Part shown: positions 52,220 through 60,847 of the stretch, in pieces
Layout: every line of letters begins with the position of its first letter
Position numbering within the stretch: the stretch's first letter is position 1
Assembly: GCF_045788535.1 (NCBI RefSeq)
Contig: NZ_CP074074.1
Location: forward strand, 930,001-994,000
Reading direction: 5' to 3'
Source: Allotamlana fucoidanivorans
Lineage (GTDB): Bacteria; Bacteroidota; Bacteroidia; Flavobacteriales; Flavobacteriaceae
DNA: 64,000 bases
Program-made: the position numbers and the translations under genes
Notes under the pieces: generated by a model
Seen by the model: the letters and a program-made list of their open reading frames with translations, nothing else
Told to the model about the DNA's origin: nothing
Database searches by the model: none

Positions 52220-53764
52220 TCACAAATCAAACTTAATACCTTGTGCCAAAGGTAAATCTGTAGTATAATTAATCGTATTGGTTTGTCTGCGCATATAAAT
52301 TTTCCAGGCATCAGACCCCGATTCTCTACCTCCCCCAGTTTCCTTTTCGCCACCAAAGGCACCACCAATTTCGGCTCCCGATGTACCAATATTTACGTTT
52401 GCAATACCACAATCGCTTCCCGCATGCGATAAAAACTGCTCGGCTTCTCTTAAATTATGTGTCATTATAGCTGAAGATAAGCCCTGAACCACATTATTTT
52501 GAATGGCTATGGCATCTTCAACCGCTCCTGAATATTTCAATAAATAAAGTACGGGTGCGAAAGTTTCATGTTGTACAATTTTAAAATGTGGTTGCGCCTC
52601 TGCAATAGCTGGTTTTACATAACACCCACTTTCATAGCCCACACCTGATAACAGACCGCCTTCAACAATCAATGTTCCTCCTTCTTCAACAACTTGATGC
52701 AATGCATTTTGATACATAGCTACCGCTCCCGAGTCTATAAGTGGCCCCACATGGTTACTTTCATCTAAAGGATTTCCTATGCGTAATTGATTATAGGCTT
52801 TAACTATGGCTTGTTTTACTTGATTATAAATAGATTCATGTATAATTAACCGTCGTGTAGATGTACATCGTTGACCAGCAGTCCCTACAGCTCCAAAAAC
52901 AGCACCGATTACCGTCATTTTTATATCAGCGTCTGGTGTTACAATAATAGCATTGTTTCCTCCTAACTCTAAAAGTGTTTTACCTAATCTGGCAGCTACC
53001 ACTTGCGCAACAGTTTTACCCATTCTAGTAGAGCCTGTTGCTGAAATTAATGGTATTCTACTATCTTTAGTCATAAATTCACCTACCTTATAATCCCCGT
53101 TTATTAAACACGATATACCTTCAGGTAAATTATTTTTTGCAAAAACTTCAGCAGCCATATTTTGGCAAGCTATACCACAAAGCGGTGTTTTTTCACTAGG
53201 TTTCCATATACAAACATCACCACAAATCCATGCTAGAGCAACATTCCATGACCAAACAGCAACTGGAAAATTAAAGGCAGAAATGATTCCCACTACGCCT
53301 AGTGGATGATACTGCTCATACATACGATGACCAAAACGTTCACTATGCATTGTTAAACCATGTAATTGTCTGGATAAACCCACTGCAAAATCACAGATAT
53401 CAATCATTTCTTGTACTTCTCCTAATCCTTCTTGATAACTTTTGCCCATTTCATAAGATACCAACTTACCCAAAGCTTCTTTCTTTTCCCTAAGTTTATC
53501 CCCAAATTGTCGTACAATATCGCCTCGCTTTGGTGCTGGCATCAATCGCCAAGTTTTAAACGCCGATGTTGCAGCATTTACCACCTGTTCATAATCAACT
53601 TTTGTGGTTGCTTTTACACTACCTATTAGGCTGCCATCAACTGGAGAATAACTTTTAATGAGGTCTCCATTTGAAAACTGATTTAAACCTGTTGACGAAC
53701 CTTCGTTGACATGTTTTATACCTAAAATTTCAAGCGTATCATCTATTCCAAAACTTACAGTCAT
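52220..53764 (-). CDS. Aldehyde dehydrogenase, ALDH7 type (aminoadipate semialdehyde / piperidine-6-carboxylate)
   Basis: The 514-residue enzyme oxidises an aldehyde with NAD(P). The catalytic cysteine is in G-Q-R-C-T-S near residue 297, and the catalytic E is in L-E-L-G-G-N-N near residue 263. The coenzyme-binding region is G-S-T-R-M-G near residue 243. The long family member with E-R-F-G-H-R and G-G-G-R-E-S-G-S-D-A-W-K resembles ALDH7A1, which acts in lysine catabolism. No lysine catabolic neighbour is seen, so this is a family-level call. It is monocistronic with its own terminator. Confidence 0.9.
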   Translation of the reverse strand: MTVSFGIDDTLEILGIKHVNEGSSTGLNQFSNGDLIKSYSPVDGSLIGSVKATTKVDYEQVVNAATSAFKTWRLMPAPKRGDIVRQFGDKLREKKEALGKLVSYEMGKSYQEGLGEVQEMIDICDFAVGLSRQLHGLTMHSERFGHRMYEQYHPLGVVGIISAFNFPVAVWSWNVALAWICGDVCIWKPSEKTPLCGIACQNMAAEVFAKNNLPEGISCLINGDYKVGEFMTKDSRIPLISATGSTRMGKTVAQVVAARLGKTLLELGGNNAIIVTPDADIKMTVIGAVFGAVGTAGQRCTSTRRLIIHESIYNQVKQAIVKAYNQLRIGNPLDESNHVGPLIDSGAVAMYQNALHQVVEEGGTLIVEGGLLSGVGYESGCYVKPAIAEAQPHFKIVQHETFAPVLYLLKYSGAVEDAIAIQNNVVQGLSSAIMTHNLREAEQFLSHAGSDCGIANVNIGTSGAEIGGAFGGEKETGGGRESGSDAWKIYMRRQTNTINYTTDLPLAQGIKFDL

Positions 53765-53925
53765 TCCTTACTATTTTATTGATTTTTTAACTTTTTTATT
53801 ATATATTACGAATATAATAATATAATGTTGTTTTTTGTAAATTTAATAGAATCAAACCATTGTCAATTTCTAATTAACAGTATTATAGATAGAGATAGTA
53901 CTTTTACCCTAAAACACTTATTAAA

Positions 53926-54801
53926 CTAAGGCTTTCTCACCACCGTTTTTATCATACTATGATCTGAAACCCATGTATTTCGTTTCGTTGAACATACTAT
54001 CTCAATATCTTTAGACACCCAAATTTGATCTAAAGAAAGTAAAGGGATACCCCAAAACCAGGTTTCTCTAAACCCTATACCATTTCCATAAAAAAAGTGA
54101 ACATAATTAGACTTCAACTTTTTTAAAAATATAGATTCATAGGGGATATTAAAATCGCCAAGAATAACAGTGTTTTCTTCTACCTTAATGATAGAATTAA
54201 CAAAACGCCACTCCCAAGATCTTGGCACATCTGTGCTTCCTTGTGCATCTATTGCGTAAAAGTTTGTATGTGCTGTTTGAAAATGCACAACATTAGTATT
54301 AAAATCAGAAACCGTATCTAGCTTAACTAAAATGGGGGTTTTAGACAATATTTTTAATTCACCTTTTGATTTATAAAAATGAAAAAAGGGGTGGTCAGGT
54401 ATTACATCCTGAACATCGGAATGAACAGCTTCTGTTAAAACCAAAAGGTCAGGTATCTCTTTATTTATGTCTAAAGCTTTTTTATAGTCATTATCTCTTG
54501 AGGCATTCCAAAAAACAATCTTTACATCATCTGGCTTTGATGTTTTAGAAAAGTTAAATGAAAAACTTCTTCCCACCCAAATCAAGAATAACACACTGGC
54601 TATCCATATATTGTATTTCATTTTTTTACCTAAAACTATAGACATCCCTAAAACCACCATAATAATTAAGGGTAAAGGGAAGGTATAAAACCACAAGGAC
54701 GATTGATAGGTTGCGTCTTTTACAAAAAAATGCAACAACAATAATGCAAGAATTATGAGCAGATTTACGCAAAAAACGAATGCTCTTAAGAAATTCATCA
54801 T
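53926..54801 (-). CDS. Endonuclease/exonuclease/phosphatase (EEP) family membrane protein
   Basis: The 291-residue protein has three membrane segments in the first 85 residues, then an EEP domain. Its motifs are F-W-N-A-S near residue 97, L-T-E-A-V near 122, G-D-F-N-I-P near 217, and S-D-H-S-M near 282. The metal-binding residues are retained. Membrane-anchored members may cleave phosphodiesters of lipid or nucleic acid substrates, and which one is unknown. It begins directly after the YCII lipoprotein stop (M-M; either ATG possible). Confidence 0.82.
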   Translation of the reverse strand: MMNFLRAFVFCVNLLIILALLLLHFFVKDATYQSSLWFYTFPLPLIIMVVLGMSIVLGKKMKYNIWIASVLFLIWVGRSFSFNFSKTSKPDDVKIVFWNASRDNDYKKALDINKEIPDLLVLTEAVHSDVQDVIPDHPFFHFYKSKGELKILSKTPILVKLDTVSDFNTNVVHFQTAHTNFYAIDAQGSTDVPRSWEWRFVNSIIKVEENTVILGDFNIPYESIFLKKLKSNYVHFFYGNGIGFRETWFWGIPLLSLDQIWVSKDIEIVCSTKRNTWVSDHSMIKTVVRKP

Positions 54802-55335
54802 TTATCTCAATTGAAAGCCTTTTGCCGCCCACCAAGGGTGAATCTCAATTTTTAATCGGCCCGCCTTTACCATAGGATCTGCATTGGCTAAACTATCTGC
54901 CATTTTTAATGTTGGAACGTTATAAATGGTCACACCTCTAATCTCGCCATCATCTCCAAAAGGCCCAGAAATATCAGCATAACCCAATTCATACATTTTT
55001 GATAAATGAGCCAGATGTTGTTCTTGTAACTCAGCTGATTCTTCTTCGTTTTGTCCTCTTATAGGTCCTGCTTTTAAAAATGCCATAAAATACTGTTGCA
55101 TCAAAATGGTGTCTTGGGTTGTTTCATCAACGTAGTCAAAAATTTTAAACCCTTTACTTTTTAATTCTGCTTTAATTTGTTTTGTTGTTTTAACAGACTC
55201 AACCTCTTCAATAATGCTATCAACAACTACCTCTGTAATAGTTTCAACATCCTCTAATTCTTGATTTACTTGCTTTTCATTTTTGCATCCAACTGCAACA
55301 AAAATCACCAATAACTGTACAAATAATATTTTCAT
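54802..55335 (-). CDS. Lipoprotein with a YCII-related domain
   Basis: The 177-residue protein has a signal peptide with lipobox V-A-V-G-C near residue 17, an acidic linker to about residue 55, and a YCII domain at about 70-170. The latter has H-L-A-H-L-S-K-M-Y near residue 110, I-S-G-P-F-G-D near 124 and A-D-P-M-V near 155. YCII domains are small dimeric alpha/beta enzymes, usually cytoplasmic. Export as a lipoprotein is unusual and suggests a periplasmic function. It abuts the EEP gene and follows the CYTH gene by six bases. Confidence 0.85.
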   Translation of the reverse strand: MKILFVQLLVIFVAVGCKNEKQVNQELEDVETITEVVVDSIIEEVESVKTTKQIKAELKSKGFKIFDYVDETTQDTILMQQYFMAFLKAGPIRGQNEEESAELQEQHLAHLSKMYELGYADISGPFGDDGEIRGVTIYNVPTLKMADSLANADPMVKAGRLKIEIHPWWAAKGFQLR

Positions 55336-55341
55336 AATTTA

Positions 55342-55818
55342 CTATTTAAACGCCCATGTACTAAAGGGCTGCTTACTTAAAACGGCATTATAATACTTAA
55401 TATCTCCTGTTACCTCTTTACCTAACCATTTGGGTTTTATAAATTTTTCGTTTTTTGAACCCAATTCAATTTCTGCGACAACCAAACCATCATTATCACC
55501 AAAGAATTGATCTATTTCAAAAACATGGTTACCCACCTTAACCTCGTAACGCAACTTATCAATTATGGAAGGTTCGCACAATTTTAACAAGGCCTCAGCT
55601 TCTTGTTTTGGTATTTCTTTTTCCCATTCAAACCGGCTCAATCCATCATCAGAAGATATGCCTTTTACCGTAATAAATCCAAACTCTCCTTTTAATCTTA
55701 CCCTAACCGTGCGTGATTTGTGCGTATTTAAAAACCCTTGACAAATTCTTGTTTGCTTAAAGGCTTCTGCTTTAAACGCATCAGATTTTACTAAAAACTT
55801 TCTTTCAATTTCTTCCAT
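55342..55818 (-). CDS. CYTH domain protein
   Basis: The likely start is 55818 (M-E-E-I-E-R-K-F-L), giving 158 residues. An ATG at 55830 would add four. The ExExK motif is E-I-E-R-K at residues 3-7. Acidic and basic residues along the beta tunnel follow (V-R-V-R-L near residue 38, F-E-I-D near 100, E-I-E near 117). CYTH proteins bind triphosphates in a metal-dependent way and include thiamine triphosphatase and class IV adenylate cyclase. Most bacterial members are tripolyphosphatases. The substrate is not known. Confidence 0.88.
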   Translation of the reverse strand: MEEIERKFLVKSDAFKAEAFKQTRICQGFLNTHKSRTVRVRLKGEFGFITVKGISSDDGLSRFEWEKEIPKQEAEALLKLCEPSIIDKLRYEVKVGNHVFEIDQFFGDNDGLVVAEIELGSKNEKFIKPKWLGKEVTGDIKYYNAVLSKQPFSTWAFK

Positions 55819-55882
55819 ATAACTTTGCAATACGCTTTGGAAAGATACTCATAAAAACACATTTAATGGTTAAATTTACAGT

Positions 55883-56992
55883 ATGTATACCAAACCGCCA
55901 ATAAGGAAAATCATTCATGTAGATATGGACGCGTTTTATGCCTCTGTAGAACAATTAGATAATCCAAACTTAAAGGGCAAACCTATTGCGGTTGGCGGCG
56001 ACGGAAAACGCGGTGTGATAAGTGCCGCAAGTTACGAGGCAAGGACATTTGGAGTGAAAAGTGCTATGGCCGGAAATCTGGCTGTGAAACTTTGTCCTGA
56101 ACTAGTTTTTGTTAAGCCTCGTTTTGAACGTTACCATGAAATTTCAAAACAAATTAGAGCGATTTTTCACGACTATACAGACTTGGTAGAACCACTATCT
56201 CTAGATGAAGCCTATTTAGATGTTACTGAAAACAAAAAAGGAAATCCCAGCGCCTCTTTAATAGCCAAAGAAATAAGAGCACGTATTTTGAATGAGATAG
56301 GATTAACTGCATCGGCTGGTATCTCAATTAATAAATTCATTGCCAAAATTGCAAGCGACTACAACAAACCTAACGGACAAAAAACCGTAAATCCAGAAGA
56401 GGTTATATCATTTTTAGAAACTTTAGACATTCGTAAATTTTACGGCGTTGGTAAGGTAACTACCGAAAAAATGTATCAAAAGGGCATATTTACGGGACTA
56501 GATTTAAAACAAAAATCTTTGGAATATTTAGATACCCATTTTGGCAAATCTGGACGCTATTTTTACTACATTGTGAGAGGTATTCACAACAGTCCGGTAA
56601 CACCAAATCGTCAACGAAAAAGCTTGGCAGCTGAGCGTACTTTTAGCGAAAACTTATCTTCTGAAATATTCATGTTACAAAAGTTAGATCATATTGCTGA
56701 AGAAGTATCAAACCGATTGAAAAAAAGCAAAATATCTGGGAAAACGATTACTCTAAAAATAAAGTATAGTGATTTTACACTTCATACAAGAAGTAAAACG
56801 CTGACTTATTTTATAAACGATAAGGCTCTAATACTGGATACCGCCAAAGATTTACTGTACCAAGAATCATTGAACAATTCTGTGAGGTTATTAGGTATTT
56901 CATTGTCTAATTTAAATACCGAAGCCAAAAAAAATACTGCTGGGCTTAGTCTTAATAAAAAGGTTAGTGTACAATTAAAATTTGACTTTTAA
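55883..56992 (+). CDS. dinB: DNA polymerase IV (Y family)
   Basis: The 369-residue translesion polymerase has H-V-D-M-D-A-F-Y-A-S near residue 12 (metal-binding D) and L-S-L-D-E-A-Y-L-D-V near residue 104 (second catalytic acid pair). A helix-hairpin-helix thumb follows (F-Y-G-V-G-K near residue 190) and then the little-finger domain to the end. The C terminus ends V-S-V-Q-L-K-F-D-F. The last 27 codons are repeated, with changes, after the next two genes. It is divergent from the CYTH gene. Confidence 0.96.
   Translation: MYTKPPIRKIIHVDMDAFYASVEQLDNPNLKGKPIAVGGDGKRGVISAASYEARTFGVKSAMAGNLAVKLCPELVFVKPRFERYHEISKQIRAIFHDYTDLVEPLSLDEAYLDVTENKKGNPSASLIAKEIRARILNEIGLTASAGISINKFIAKIASDYNKPNGQKTVNPEEVISFLETLDIRKFYGVGKVTTEKMYQKGIFTGLDLKQKSLEYLDTHFGKSGRYFYYIVRGIHNSPVTPNRQRKSLAAERTFSENLSSEIFMLQKLDHIAEEVSNRLKKSKISGKTITLKIKYSDFTLHTRSKTLTYFINDKALILDTAKDLLYQESLNNSVRLLGISLSNLNTEAKKNTAGLSLNKKVSVQLKFDF
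56913..56992 (+). repeat. Left copy of the repeat that flanks the VOC-DUF1080 cassette (dinB 3' end)
   Basis: The last 27 codons of dinB match a second copy at 58669-58743. The first 23 bases (56913-56935) are identical to 58673-58695, and 13 bases at 56962-56974 match 58713-58725. The two copies lie in the same direction. Confidence 0.85.
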
Positions 56993-57025
56993 ATCAATTC
57001 TAAAAGCAAACCTGCTTTGCTTATA

Positions 57026-57553
57026 TTAATCCCATGCAGAAAGTCCTATAATTTCGCCATTGGGCCCCACGAAAAAAGTGTATTTGTCCCGAGCATAATG
57101 CTCATTTTCTAACTCGTAGCCCTCTGCTTTTAGTTTATCCCCAATAGTAACAATGTCATTCACTTTTAGCATGAAGTGATTGTGGTTGGTGTTTCCAATG
57201 GGGCCTATGGTATGGAGGTATTCAGGTGCAGTAAGTGAAAGTCCAATGGTTAAATCATCTGTCTTTAACTTCATTACTAGCATGCCTTCAATACCCTGTC
57301 CGTGAAGCACTTCGGCATCAGACATCTTAAAACCAAGAATCTCCCGATACAATTTTAAACTTTTCTCAAGTTGAAGTACATGGACACATATGTATCTCAA
57401 TCCAGTTACTCTGGCTTGTGTCTTGACTTCATCCACAACCTTAGAATCGGCATTCTGAGCAAAACTATATCCTGCACCAGTAAGAAGGAACATGGCTATT
57501 AGGCAGCCTCTGAAAATAAAATTCAAACTCGTGTTGTTTTCTTTTTTGTTCAT
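57026..57553 (-). CDS. Exported VOC (glyoxalase-fold) protein
   Basis: The 175-residue protein starts at 57553 (M-N-K-K-E-N-N-T); an earlier ATG at 57571 adds six residues. It has a signal peptide ending near S-F-A-Q. The VOC domain covers about 50-174 with R-Y-I-C-V-H-V near residue 52, L-K-L-Y-R-E-I-L-G-F near 66, H-N-H-F-M-L-K near 124, and N-G-E-I-I-G-L-S near 164. The H and E residues could bind a metal. An exported VOC protein is unusual. It is divergent from the DUF1080 gene inside the cassette and is probably a periplasmic or lipid-associated enzyme of unknown substrate. Confidence 0.85.
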   Translation of the reverse strand: MNKKENNTSLNFIFRGCLIAMFLLTGAGYSFAQNADSKVVDEVKTQARVTGLRYICVHVLQLEKSLKLYREILGFKMSDAEVLHGQGIEGMLVMKLKTDDLTIGLSLTAPEYLHTIGPIGNTNHNHFMLKVNDIVTIGDKLKAEGYELENEHYARDKYTFFVGPNGEIIGLSAWD

Positions 57554-57761
57554 ATTAATATTAATTATCATAACAAGTTTAGTTTATATAGTTAGTGGTT
57601 CATTTTACTGCTAAACTTAGATAAAAAACCTCAGAATGTATGAAGCAACCACTAATAAAAAACTGAACAACTGTTTTTAAATCTGGTTTTTTAACTTTAA
57701 AAGCTATGAAATTTTGTAATTTACTTCATGAATTCTTTAAGCAAACTAATCTGTAATAATA

Positions 57762-58664
57762 ATGACACTTCACAAAATAGCTTTTTGCCTAATTTTCCTT
57801 TTATTATCCTGCTCCAAACAAGTTAAAAATCAACAACCTCTAGAAATACTTGAAGCTGGTACTTGGGTTAATTTAATAGACAAGGATCTATCAAAATGGG
57901 ATACTTATTTAAGTTATCAAATACAACCAGGGTACGATGGTACTCAACCCAAAAATGAACAAGGAGAACTAGTTCGTCCAATTGGGTTAAACAAACCTGG
58001 TTATGATGTTTTTACAACAATCCAAGAAGGTGATGGCACCATCATAAGAAATACTGGAGAATACTACGGTTGTTTAGTAACCAAAGAGGAATTTAAAAAT
58101 TATCATTTTCAGCTTAAATATAAATGGGGGAATAAAACATGGGCTTACAGAAAAGATTTATTAAAAGATTCTGGAATTCTATATCATTCTATAGGTCCCA
58201 TGGCAGCAGAATTTTGGAGGTCTTGGATGTTGTCTCAAGAATTTCAAATTATGGAAGGACACACCGGTGATTTTTGGAGTCAAGCAAACTCTGCTATTGA
58301 TATCAGAGCTTATAAACCAGAATCTAATTTAAACCCCTTAGCTCATGAGTCTCAAGATTATTTACCAATAACCATGCATGGGCCTTACGGAAATTATTGC
58401 CTGAGAAGTGGCAATTATGAAAAACCTCATGATGAATGGAACACATTAGATTTATACTGTTTTGAAGGCAAAAGTCTGCATGTTGTAAATGGAGAAGTTG
58501 TTATGATTTTAAAAAATTCTAGATATATAGATGAAAATGGTAATTCTGTACCGCTTATCAAAGGGAAAATTCAATTGCAAAGTGAAGCTGCCGAAATATT
58601 TTTTAAAGATATTAGAATTAGAGAAATAGATTCATTGACTCCGGAACAAAAAGCACTTTTCTGA
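57762..58664 (+). CDS. DUF1080 lipoprotein (3-keto-disaccharide hydrolase-like)
   Basis: The 300-residue protein has a lipobox L-L-S-C near residue 17. DUF1080 covers about 30-285 and is a jelly-roll fold like GH16 lectins. Seen motifs are L-S-K-W-D-T-Y near residue 43, F-Q-L-K-Y-K-W-G near 116, and D-S-G-I-L-Y-H near 136. Family members cleave 3-keto-glycosides or bind carbohydrates. It is the plus-strand gene of the cassette and ends five bases before the second dinB copy begins. Confidence 0.88.
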   Translation: MTLHKIAFCLIFLLLSCSKQVKNQQPLEILEAGTWVNLIDKDLSKWDTYLSYQIQPGYDGTQPKNEQGELVRPIGLNKPGYDVFTTIQEGDGTIIRNTGEYYGCLVTKEEFKNYHFQLKYKWGNKTWAYRKDLLKDSGILYHSIGPMAAEFWRSWMLSQEFQIMEGHTGDFWSQANSAIDIRAYKPESNLNPLAHESQDYLPITMHGPYGNYCLRSGNYEKPHDEWNTLDLYCFEGKSLHVVNGEVVMILKNSRYIDENGNSVPLIKGKIQLQSEAAEIFFKDIRIREIDSLTPEQKALF

Positions 58665-58668
58665 TTAT

Positions 58669-58743
58669 AACCTAAATACCGAAGCCAAAAAAAATTCTGT
58701 TGATAAAAAAATGGTTAGTGTACAACTTAAATTTAAGTTTTAA
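58669..58743 (+). pseudogene. Second, divergent copy of the dinB 3' end
   Basis: Beginning at the codon AAC at 58669 the sequence reads N-L-N-T-E-A-K-K-N, then S-V-D-K-K-M, then V-S-V-Q-L-K-F-K-F and TAA. In dinB the same ends are N-L-N-T-E-A-K-K-N and V-S-V-Q-L-K-F-D-F. The middle is nine bases shorter. There is no start codon. It is the former 3' end of dinB, or a divergent duplicate, beyond the inserted genes. The terminator that follows was probably that of dinB. Confidence 0.85.
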
Positions 58744-58747
58744 CCAT

Positions 58748-58777
58748 AAAAAAGCCACCAAAATTGGTGGCTTTTTT
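58748..58777. terminator. Bidirectional terminator between the cassette and pyk
   Basis: AAAAAAGCCACC (58748-58759) and GGTGGCTTTTTT (58766-58777) form a long stem with an AAAATT-type loop. A/T runs allow both directions, for the converging DUF1080 and pyk genes. Confidence 0.88.
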
Positions 58778-58797
58778 ATGGTATTCTATCTATACAA

Positions 58798-60243
58798 TTA
58801 GAAATTACAATTTTCTATTTCAGTTACACGAAGTGTATTTACCATACCCTTTTCTTGAATTGGCATAGCTGCTAAACTTATAAGCATATCACCCACTTCT
58901 AGATAACCCATTTTACAAGCAATAGCGTTTACATCTTCTATTGTCTCATCAGTACTAACAAATCTATCATAATAAAAAGCACGTACACCCCATAACAAAC
59001 TTAAACGTGTTAGTATGCGTTTATTTGAAGTAAATACTAAAATATGACATGACGGACGCCATGCCGAAATTTGGAACGCTGTGTACCCACTATTGGTCAA
59101 TGTAGAAATGGCTTTTGCATTAATCTCATTAGCCATATTGGCTGCGTGATAACAAATTGATTTTGTGATATAACGATTTGTACGAATATGTGGCGGCATT
59201 TGAGGCACTTGAATAAGTGCCGAGTTTTCAACCGTTTTCAAAATATCGGACATTTTTTGAATAACCTCAACTGGATATTTCCCGACAGAAGTTTCTCCCG
59301 AAAGCATCACAGCATCAGCGCCATCCATAACCGAGTTTGCCACATCATTCACCTCTGCTCGTGTTGGCGTTAAACTAGAAATCATAGTTTCCATCATTTG
59401 AGTAGCAATAATAACTGGAATTCTAGCTCGTTTTGCACGAAGCACCAATTGCTTTTGTATTAAAGGCACCTCTTCTGCAGGAATTTCAACACCTAAATCG
59501 CCACGTGCTACCATCAAACCATCACAATGTGCTACAATTTTATCTATATTTTCAATAGCCTCTGGTTTCTCAATTTTCGCAACAATAGGTATTTTATATT
59601 CGGCATGCTCTTTAATCAAATCTCTCAATTGCATTAAATCTTCAGCATGACGTACAAATGACAACGCAATCCAATCTACCTCTTGGCTGATAGCAAAAAT
59701 AGCATCTTCAATATCTTTTTTTGTTAATGCTGGTTGAGAAATGTTAGTATTTGGAAGGTTAACTCCTTTTTTCGATTTTAATGGTCCGCCTTGAATTACT
59801 TTTGCCGTTACTTCAGTTTTATTATCTGAAGACACCACTTCAAAAATCAATTTACCATCATCTAAAAGAATACGTTCTCCTGGTTTGGCATCTTGAGGAA
59901 AGTTCTTGTAGGTCATGTAAACACGATCTTTAGTCCCTTCAAATCGTTCTCCGGTGGCAAAAATAATCTCATCACCAGGGTTAACGATTACTTCTTCTTT
60001 CATCACACCCACACGAAGCTTTGGCCCTTGTAAATCGGCTAGAATTGCTGCTGTAAAGCCATACTCTTCATTCAACTCACGAATCATTTTAACGCGTTCA
60101 GCAACGTCATTATAATCGGCATGAGAAAAGTTTATTCTAAAAACATTTGCTCCCGCTTCAAGCATACCCTTTAAAACCTCTTTTGAACTGGTTGCTGGTC
60201 CGAGAGTAGCAACTATTTTTGTTTTTTTTGTTGTTGTTGACAT
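58798..60243 (-). CDS. pyk: Pyruvate kinase
   Basis: The 481-residue enzyme converts phosphoenolpyruvate and ADP to pyruvate and ATP. K-I-V-A-T-L-G-P-A-T near residue 9 starts the barrel. I-P-I-V-A-K-I-E-K-P-E-A near residue 219 holds the catalytic lysine and metal-binding E, and M-V-A-R-G-D-L-G-V-E near 249 is the signature. The C-terminal domain ends at about 481. Its start shares one base with the stop of the IPExxxVDY gene. Confidence 0.97.
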   Translation of the reverse strand: MSTTTKKTKIVATLGPATSSKEVLKGMLEAGANVFRINFSHADYNDVAERVKMIRELNEEYGFTAAILADLQGPKLRVGVMKEEVIVNPGDEIIFATGERFEGTKDRVYMTYKNFPQDAKPGERILLDDGKLIFEVVSSDNKTEVTAKVIQGGPLKSKKGVNLPNTNISQPALTKKDIEDAIFAISQEVDWIALSFVRHAEDLMQLRDLIKEHAEYKIPIVAKIEKPEAIENIDKIVAHCDGLMVARGDLGVEIPAEEVPLIQKQLVLRAKRARIPVIIATQMMETMISSLTPTRAEVNDVANSVMDGADAVMLSGETSVGKYPVEVIQKMSDILKTVENSALIQVPQMPPHIRTNRYITKSICYHAANMANEINAKAISTLTNSGYTAFQISAWRPSCHILVFTSNKRILTRLSLLWGVRAFYYDRFVSTDETIEDVNAIACKMGYLEVGDMLISLAAMPIQEKGMVNTLRVTEIENCNF

Positions 60244-60728
60244 TAGTTAAAAATTAAATTGTCTTTAGATTTCAATTGACTCGAATCAATACTGTAGGCG
60301 GTTGCAATTTGGGGTATTTTTAGTATACTATCAACAATATACTTTTCTTTACTAAAACTGAACTCGCTCTCTATTTTCAAAAAATAATTTACAGTTTTAT
60401 ATTCAGGCAACAGATAATTCGTTTTTATTATTTTTTCTTTCGAATCGAATAACGATTCATATTGTCTTTGCTGAAATTCTTCGGTCTTACAAATATTTGA
60501 TACCAAGCTCCAAACTATTAGTTGTCTCTCATCTTCCCATTCATAAATTGAATATGAGGATTTACCTTGTTTAAAATCTAAATCAGAAGGTTTTCTTTTG
60601 AGCTCTGTACCTAAATATTTATTTAACAAATAGGCTAATCTGTAATCTTCAAGCCTACAATGTATTGCTATTAAAGTGTATAAAGCTTCATGAAACGTAT
60701 CATCTAAAATAAATTTATGAACAGCCAT
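60243..60728 (-). CDS. IPExxxVDY family protein
   Basis: The 161-residue protein belongs to a family found next to pyk in Bacteroidota, named for a conserved motif. Here the motif reads L-P-E-Y-K-T-V-N-Y (residues about 116-124) instead of I-P-E-x3-V-D-Y. The N-terminal half (H-K-F-I-L-D-D, then Y-T-L-I-A-I-H-C) is conserved in the family. No function is established. It couples to pyk by a one-base overlap, and 119 bases separate it from rnc. Confidence 0.88.
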   Translation of the reverse strand: MAVHKFILDDTFHEALYTLIAIHCRLEDYRLAYLLNKYLGTELKRKPSDLDFKQGKSSYSIYEWEDERQLIVWSLVSNICKTEEFQQRQYESLFDSKEKIIKTNYLLPEYKTVNYFLKIESEFSFSKEKYIVDSILKIPQIATAYSIDSSQLKSKDNLIFN

Positions 60729-60847
60729 AATTTACGCAAAAACTCGGTAAATATAGTATTTATAACTATTGAACTAACAAAATTACACCAATGTTAACAA
60801 GAAATTAAACTAAAACGTTATAGTTAATTACGTCACCGTACTATTTT

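Noticed and set aside
57004..57022. Hairpin AAGCAAA/TTTGCTT between dinB and the VOC gene as a terminator
   Set aside because: The stem is 7 bp with no T-run on the plus strand and only four T on the minus strand, too weak to call.
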